From Nepenthes gracilis (Eukaryota > Streptophyta > Magnoliopsida > Caryophyllales > Nepenthaceae): 64,000 nt of DNA. Of the stretch, positions 59,269 to 64,000 are shown piece by piece (within the stretch, counting starts at the first letter, position 1; each line of letters starts with the position of its first letter). The position numbers and the translations under genes are program-made. The notes under the pieces are model-generated. The model saw only the letters and a program-made list of their open reading frames with translations. It searched no databases and had not been told where the DNA came from. The stretch is taken from NCBI GenBank assembly GCA_033239525.1, contig BSYO01000003.1, positions 5,822,001-5,886,000 of the forward strand. Direction: 5' to 3'.

Positions 59269-60431
59269 TCACTCACCTTCATATAAGGTGCTACAATAAC
59301 TTTCATCATCCAACCGACCAACTAAGATAATATTAAGCTCGATGTTAGGAATATGTCGAACATCATTTAACATCAGATTCGTCCCGTTATTGGTGACCAG
59401 CACAACGTCACCCTTGCCAATAATTTGAGATGTTCCTTCATTACCCATCCTTATCACTCCAAAGTCCCATGGAGTGTAAGATATGAACAAACCCCTTTTT
59501 GACTTGGCGTGCAAGGTGGCACCAGAATCATTCACCCAGCCGGACTTCTCGTCCGTCAGGTTTGCCACGTTTTCTTCACATGTCACCAGGAGATCGCTTC
59601 CTGTGACTACTGAGACGGAGGACTTGTCCTTACTTCGTCCTTTTTCTCCTTTATCAATTTCGGAGTTCTTGCACTTCCACTTGAAGTGTTGCTTCTTGAT
59701 GTGACCCTTTTTGTCACAATGATGGCGCTCAAGGTTTTGATACCTTGAACTAGATTTGCTGCGTCCCTTCTCTCCAGGCTTCTGGCTTTGACCTCTACTC
59801 CGTCCCCTAGATTCGGTCACAAGTACTTCACTATGAGAAGATGTTGAAACCCCTTGTGACTGCCTTGACTCATTCATGAGTAAGGAAGTGATGACCTCAT
59901 CCAATTTGAGAGTATCTTTTTCAAACAGCAACGTAGTGACAATATGGTCATAAGAAACTGGCAGAGAAGCCAGCAGCACTAATGCCTTGTCCTCTTCCTT
60001 AATTACTTCATCAATGGCGGACATCTGTATTACAATCCGATTAAAGTCGTCCAAATGTTTTCAAAGCTGCCACTTTCTAACAACCGCAGACCATAGAATT
60101 GTTTCTTTATATGTAGCCTGGTTTTCAAAGATTTAGACTTATATCTGCTCTCCAACTTCTCTCACACCTCCTCCGGATTAGTCAAGCCAAAAACTTCCTG
60201 AAGCATGTTGTCCGCCAGGCATAATTTGATAGTGCAATTGGCAAGATCTAGTTTATCTTGCTAGTCCTCCACTAATAGTCTTTCCGGCTTATCTTCCTTC
60301 TTCCTCAGTACTTTGATTGTTCCTTCTCTAGTTAAGATGTTCTTCACCCTCTCCTACCAGAGGATGAAGTTGCCTTACCCACTTAACTGTTCTACACTGA
60401 ATGAAAAATTCTTTGAGAATGATGACACCAT
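59269..60431 (-). pseudogene. gag: gag and protease region of the Tork-like element
   Basis: The likely ATG is at 60431, 22 bases after the primer site. The first part (60431 to about 60060) reads NILTREGTIKVL, LANCTIKLCLADNMLQEVF, EKLESRYKSKSLKTRLHIKKQF with stops where Trp is expected, then shifts. The 261-codon frame 60054-59269 has the rest of Gag (EEDKALVLLASLPVSYDHIV, LKLDEVITSLLMNESR). Its zinc knuckle has lost the first and last Cys (RHHCDKKGHIKKQH). Protease follows with WVNDSGATLHAK, DSGA preserved near 59520-59533, and MGNEGTSQIIGKGDVVL. Gag would assemble the particle and protease would mature it. Confidence 0.9.
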
Positions 60432-60452
60432 TCAGATGGAATTGTGAACCAG

Positions 60453-60464
60453 TCTCTGATACCA
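60453..60464 (-). other. Primer binding site of the Tork-like element
   Basis: The minus strand reads TGGTATCAGAGA two bases after the 5' LTR end. It matches the initiator-Met primer site at 11 of 12 positions. Confidence 0.88.
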
Positions 60465-60466
60465 CT

Positions 60467-61339
60467 TGTTGGCGGATAACAGGCGGCCTACAAACCAGTC
60501 TTCAAGAATAATTTTTCTGTTGGCCGAAATGGATGGCTAACTGACAAAGCACACACAAGCACTGTGAAGTAGAGGTAAGAGAAGAGAAATAAACATCAAC
60601 TCTTACATTAAAAATCTTTCCAAAATAAGGAAAAAACTATGAAACACTAAATCCACAAAAAATCACTAAGAATGAGAAAAAATTATAGGAGGCAAAAGTA
60701 AGAACAGAGTAAAAGTAAACAAAAATTCTCACACTTTGTTTTCACTAACAGCTCTCTTTTTTTCACTTTCTCTCCTCTATTACACTCTTTCTCAACTTAT
60801 CTGGTGCCTTCTCCTTCTTCTTGTTCTCTTATCGTATGCACTTCTGTCTCTATACATACAAAGTATACATATATATATACACGCCCCTCACCATAGCCCA
60901 ACTTAGTGGTTGGTACTCAACTTTCAAGGTCTGCTTGCATGCGCACGCCCTATCCTGTAGCAGGCGGTGTATGCCTAGTCTTGCAGACCGATCAGCTTTT
61001 GGAGTCTCGAGAATGATTTCTACCAACCACCCAAAATGGTAGGTCAATTGTACACCTTTTAGATATGACAGTCATTCAGATCTTCCAAATACAGTACGTC
61101 AATTCTGTTATCCATCGTTTTCTATTGGCTGGTCAATCACACCGTTGACTGGTCGAAATAGTCCGTTCTGCTTTCTTAGCAGAGTCAGTCGTCTTACGAC
61201 TTATGACGGTCAACATAGACCGAAAAAGTTGACCGTCCAGAAGATTTTGGTCAACTCTGTTGACCGAAATTCCTTCTTCTTAGCACATTTGTGCTCCGTC
61301 CAAATCCTAAAGACTTCTACACGAGAGTGATCCCCAACA
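60467..61339 (-). repeat. 5' LTR of the Tork-like element
   Basis: 873 bases, in element orientation TGTTGGGGATCACTCTC to CCGCCAACA. It has a TATA-like run at 60867-60879 followed by a pyrimidine/purine-rich leader with TTC repeats. It is co-linear with 53001-53880, with many substitutions. Confidence 0.92.
61131..61265 (-). promoter_or_regulatory. W-box cluster in U3 of the 5' LTR
   Basis: Six W-box-type hexamers (TTGACC or TTGACT, either strand) are clustered in 135 bases, 250-390 bases upstream of the TATA-like run. The counterpart cluster in the 3' LTR is at 53670-53806. Tnt1, a well-studied relative, has a defence- and stress-responsive LTR promoter, so a similar response is plausible for the ancestral element. 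Confidence 0.55.
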
Positions 61340-61344
61340 CTAAC

Positions 61345-62407
61345 TTACAAATTTTATTAGTTTTAATAATTTATTAATTATGCATCATTTTACATATGTT
61401 AATTTTATATACGGTTCATATAACTAGAGCTTGTTCACAATGTTACTTGAGTATAAATTTCCTAGAAATGCTACAAAGTTGTAAAATTAGGGTATTTTTG
61501 TAAAATTAGGATATAAAATTAAACATTATATATATATATACAGAGAGAGAGAGAAACACACAAATCACAAATGTTTAGGTTAGCAAGCTAATTTTCATGG
61601 GCTTTATCAGACCCTCACCAATAACGTGGTAAACTAAACATTTTTTTTTATAAGCAATTAATGTGCATTAATATCTAAAATTTGATCGTATAAACTAATG
61701 TTCCAATTAAGGATCAAAGAGTCACAATTTTATAATTAATAAACATTAATTACTCGTCAAAAAAATGGCAAAATTATATTTACATAAATTTCATATTCCA
61801 TAATAATATATATATATATATTAATTTATAAAACTAGTAATTCTTAAATAAAAATAAAATAAGATTCGAATGACATTAAATACGATTCTATCGATATTAA
61901 ATACTAACTATGATACCTCTATAATTCATACTCTATACTTTATTATATCATTTATTATATCGTAATTCAGATAGGCATATCTTTTAGGTTCACATCAAAA
62001 TAAACCCAATGTTAATCACGTTACTGACTTTTCCTTCTCTCTTATTTTTTTCCTCCTACGAATATTGGTATTCAAAATAGCTTCAAATTCTAGCTTATAC
62101 AGTTACGGAGAGTTACGTTAGGAGCTTTGCGTGTTTGAAAAGTTCGCCATCAAAGTCTTAAGTGACGGTCTACATCAACTAATACGTGCTACTAAAGCTT
62201 TCCTCTCTCAAATTTATACATTAAATCAACTTTGTTTTACTTAAACCATAGAGAGAATTTAAATTGCTTTTTTATATTATGTTGAATGTATTTAGATCAT
62301 TCTGACATGTATATACATAACTCTATTGAAGATAATATCATTAGGAGAACTAGGATCTATTTCTTCCATTTTAGCTATTGATTTGAAAAAATCTAAAAGT
62401 TAAAATT
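61345..62407. other. AT-rich intergenic DNA with microsatellites
   Basis: No gene. A compound TATATATA/GAGAGAGA/CACACA microsatellite lies at about 61527-61563 and a TA run at about 61806-61821. Confidence 0.7.
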
Positions 62408-63010
62408 TATTGGGTATTGTCTAAAATAATATTGACCTGACTCGTTAATATATGTGGCCCACAAACAATAAACTTATGAAAATATATGAATCGGCTAAGT
62501 TATTTGGCCTGAATCAAAAAGGTGCCTGACCTAATAATTAGGATACCGAATAATTGATTGACTAGATTACCGAATAATCAAAAAGTTAAGTTCAGAATGA
62601 TCGGATCGTCAATTAAATTAAAAAGTTAAACATTTTTAAACGGTTAAATAAATTAAAAAATCTTCATCACTAACTTCCAAAATCAAGTAAGTAGTCAGTG
62701 TATTTAACGAATATAAATTAAATTCATATGTATATTAAATCGTAGAACTGTTCAACTCCCAGAAAGATCAATGATTCAGGCAATGAACAATAATTAATTT
62801 TTAGGGAATCACCACTAATTAGCAAATAAGGTTATAACCATGTATACTTCCTCTTAAAACAAATGAAGCAAGAAAAAGAAAATTATTTATAAAATAAGTA
62901 TAGAATTTTAACTCTCTTGTTATTTGAAAATTTCACAAATTTCAAAACCTAGTCCTCCATATTTCATTTTCTTGGATCCAAATCCTCCATATTTCATTCT
63001 CTATAAAACA
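62408..63010 (+). repeat. Degenerate, truncated LTR related to the 18-kb element
   Basis: Starts TATTGGGTATTGTCTAAAAT, matching TGTTGGGAACCATTCAAGAT of the LTR at 18008. The shared order continues through GTGGCCCACAAACAATAAAC, GAATCAAAAAGG, repeated CCGAATAA(T) phrases, CAAGTAAGTAGTCAGTGTATTTAAC and a TATA-like GGTTATAACCATGTATACTT. Homology fades near 63010 and no LTR end, primer site or target duplication was found. Confidence 0.65.
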
Positions 63011-64000
63011 AAGTCCTCCATTTTTTTTTTTCTCACATATACATATTTTATATTTTTTAATTACTTAAATTAGTTATTAATTTAAGTATTAAAAATAAAT
63101 TTTATATTATTTGATCTCTTATTATTGTCGTAGCGTGCATGATCTATATATGAAGTTTGAAAGTCCAAATCGACTTAATTCAAATTATTGTTCAGATTAA
63201 AAATATGTATCAGAATTTAAACATTAAAAAATACTATCTAAATAAATATTTTTTATTATTTTTTTAAAATATTAAATTTAATACTTAATAGATATTTATA
63301 TTTTAAAAATTTTAAAAATGTAACTACTTTTTCAATATTTTTTATCTTTAAATAGTGACAATTCAATTTTGATCAAATGATTTTATCAAAAAAGATCCGC
63401 ATCTTTCATTTTGAAATAGCATTCATTTATTTTAAATCATATATTTTGTACAAAAAATGATCATATTAATAGTTAAATCCCGTTTTGTTAACATTGTCTT
63501 AACAGATAAACAATGGACATTGGTTAGAAAAATAACATTTCAAATCGAGTTAAAGCTCGATGGAATTTTGTCTTCGTCATAATTAAATTAAAATTTGTTT
63601 TTGAAGCTCTAGTTAAAACTTTAACAATTTCGTTAAAATTATCATTTTAAATAATTAAAAAATTTTGAAATTAATTTTTTAAATAAAAAAATTGAACATT
63701 CGTGTCTTATAAACATAAATTAGGATTGATAATCAAATATTTTGTAATGGAGAAAAATGCTATTGTTTGACTATATTTATAATGTATCCCACTCCCCATT
63801 TTTCCTCGAAAAATAAACCATTTATTTCATTCTACTATAATTAATTCTTCTAAACTTTTAACATCAAACAAAAAATATTGATCATTTATTATTATTATTA
63901 TTGATTATCAATTTATATATTTTAGAATTATATTCAAACTTGTCTAATTGCTTATTTTCTAAAAACAAATTTCTTGAATTTTAAATTAATAAAATTTTAA
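63011..64000. other. AT-rich intergenic DNA, no gene seen
   Basis: A/T-rich to the window end, with an ATTATTATTATTATTG microsatellite near 63887-63902. No coding or element signature. Confidence 0.7.

Larger units (their letters stand above)
53001..61339 (-). mobile_element. Ty1/copia retrotransposon, Tork/Tnt1-like, split by a solo LTR
   Basis: Minus-strand element of 8.3 kb, or about 5.8 kb without the nested insert. LTRs lie at 60467-61339 (5') and 53001-53880 (3'). Flanks CTAAT (52996-53000) and CTAAC (61340-61344) match at 4 of 5 bases. The primer site is at 60453-60464. Gag, protease, integrase, RT and RNase H occur in copia order. Signature strings (QWYKKFESVM, SAVGSLMYALVCTRPNI, RFLSNPGKEH, ENGADMMTK) place it with Tnt1/Tork-type elements. 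It starts only 77 bases from the end of the preceding copia element. LTR divergence by eye is clearly larger than in that neighbour, so it is older. All coding parts are broken. Confidence 0.93.

Overview
This is AT-rich nuclear DNA from a flowering plant, probably a eudicot. It shows plant Ty1/copia and Ty3/gypsy retroelements with tRNA-type primer sites, a plant-type small inverted-repeat element, long A/T-rich intergenic tracts, and no operons or dense coding. No intact protein-coding host gene could be demonstrated. At most there are two weak hints of minus-strand exons at 13.2-13.5 kb and 21.6-21.9 kb. Nearly half of the window is identifiable transposon.

Layout. 1-8.4 kb: AT-rich intergenic DNA with three tandem-repeat loci (a GC-rich ~50-bp repeat at the left edge, a 58-bp x3 repeat, a ~290-bp x2 duplication). 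8.45-8.83 kb: a MITE-like inverted-repeat element. 8.8-18.0 kb: less AT-rich single-copy-looking DNA with no clear gene, a 53-bp degenerate repeat and the tentative 13.2-13.5 kb exons. 18,008-21,442: a complete but non-autonomous LTR element with a perfect 5-bp target duplication (gaatg). 22,236-32,765: a decayed Ty3/gypsy element of the Tat type with gag, protease, RT, RNase H, a second (archaeal-type) RNase H and integrase. Its 3' region carries a 40-bp tandem array and an antisense gene that appears to contain a spliceosomal intron. 32.8-47.6 kb: AT-rich intergenic DNA with one CpG-rich tandem repeat. 47,642-52,923: a Ty1/copia element with ~94% identical LTRs and a perfect 5-bp target duplication (atacc). 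53,001-61,339: a minus-strand Tork/Tnt1-like Ty1/copia element, split by a 2.56-kb solo LTR at 56,418-58,979. 62,408 to ~63,010: a degraded relative of the LTR at 18 kb.

How the parts relate. All coding regions belong to retroelements and all are dead. A recurrent lesion is a stop codon where Trp, Gln or Arg is expected (TGG to TGA/TAG, CAG to TAG, CGA to TGA). This is what C-to-T decay of methylated, silenced elements produces. Element boundaries rest on paired LTRs, TG..CA or TA..CA ends, primer sites, polypurine tracts and short target duplications read directly from the sequence. Lineage names rest on remembered family motifs and were not checked by search. The most interesting signals are the intron-containing antisense gene of the Tat element, the W-box-rich promoter of the Tork-like LTRs, the internal second LTR-end/primer-site in the 18-kb element, and the insertion history that can be reconstructed around 53-61 kb.
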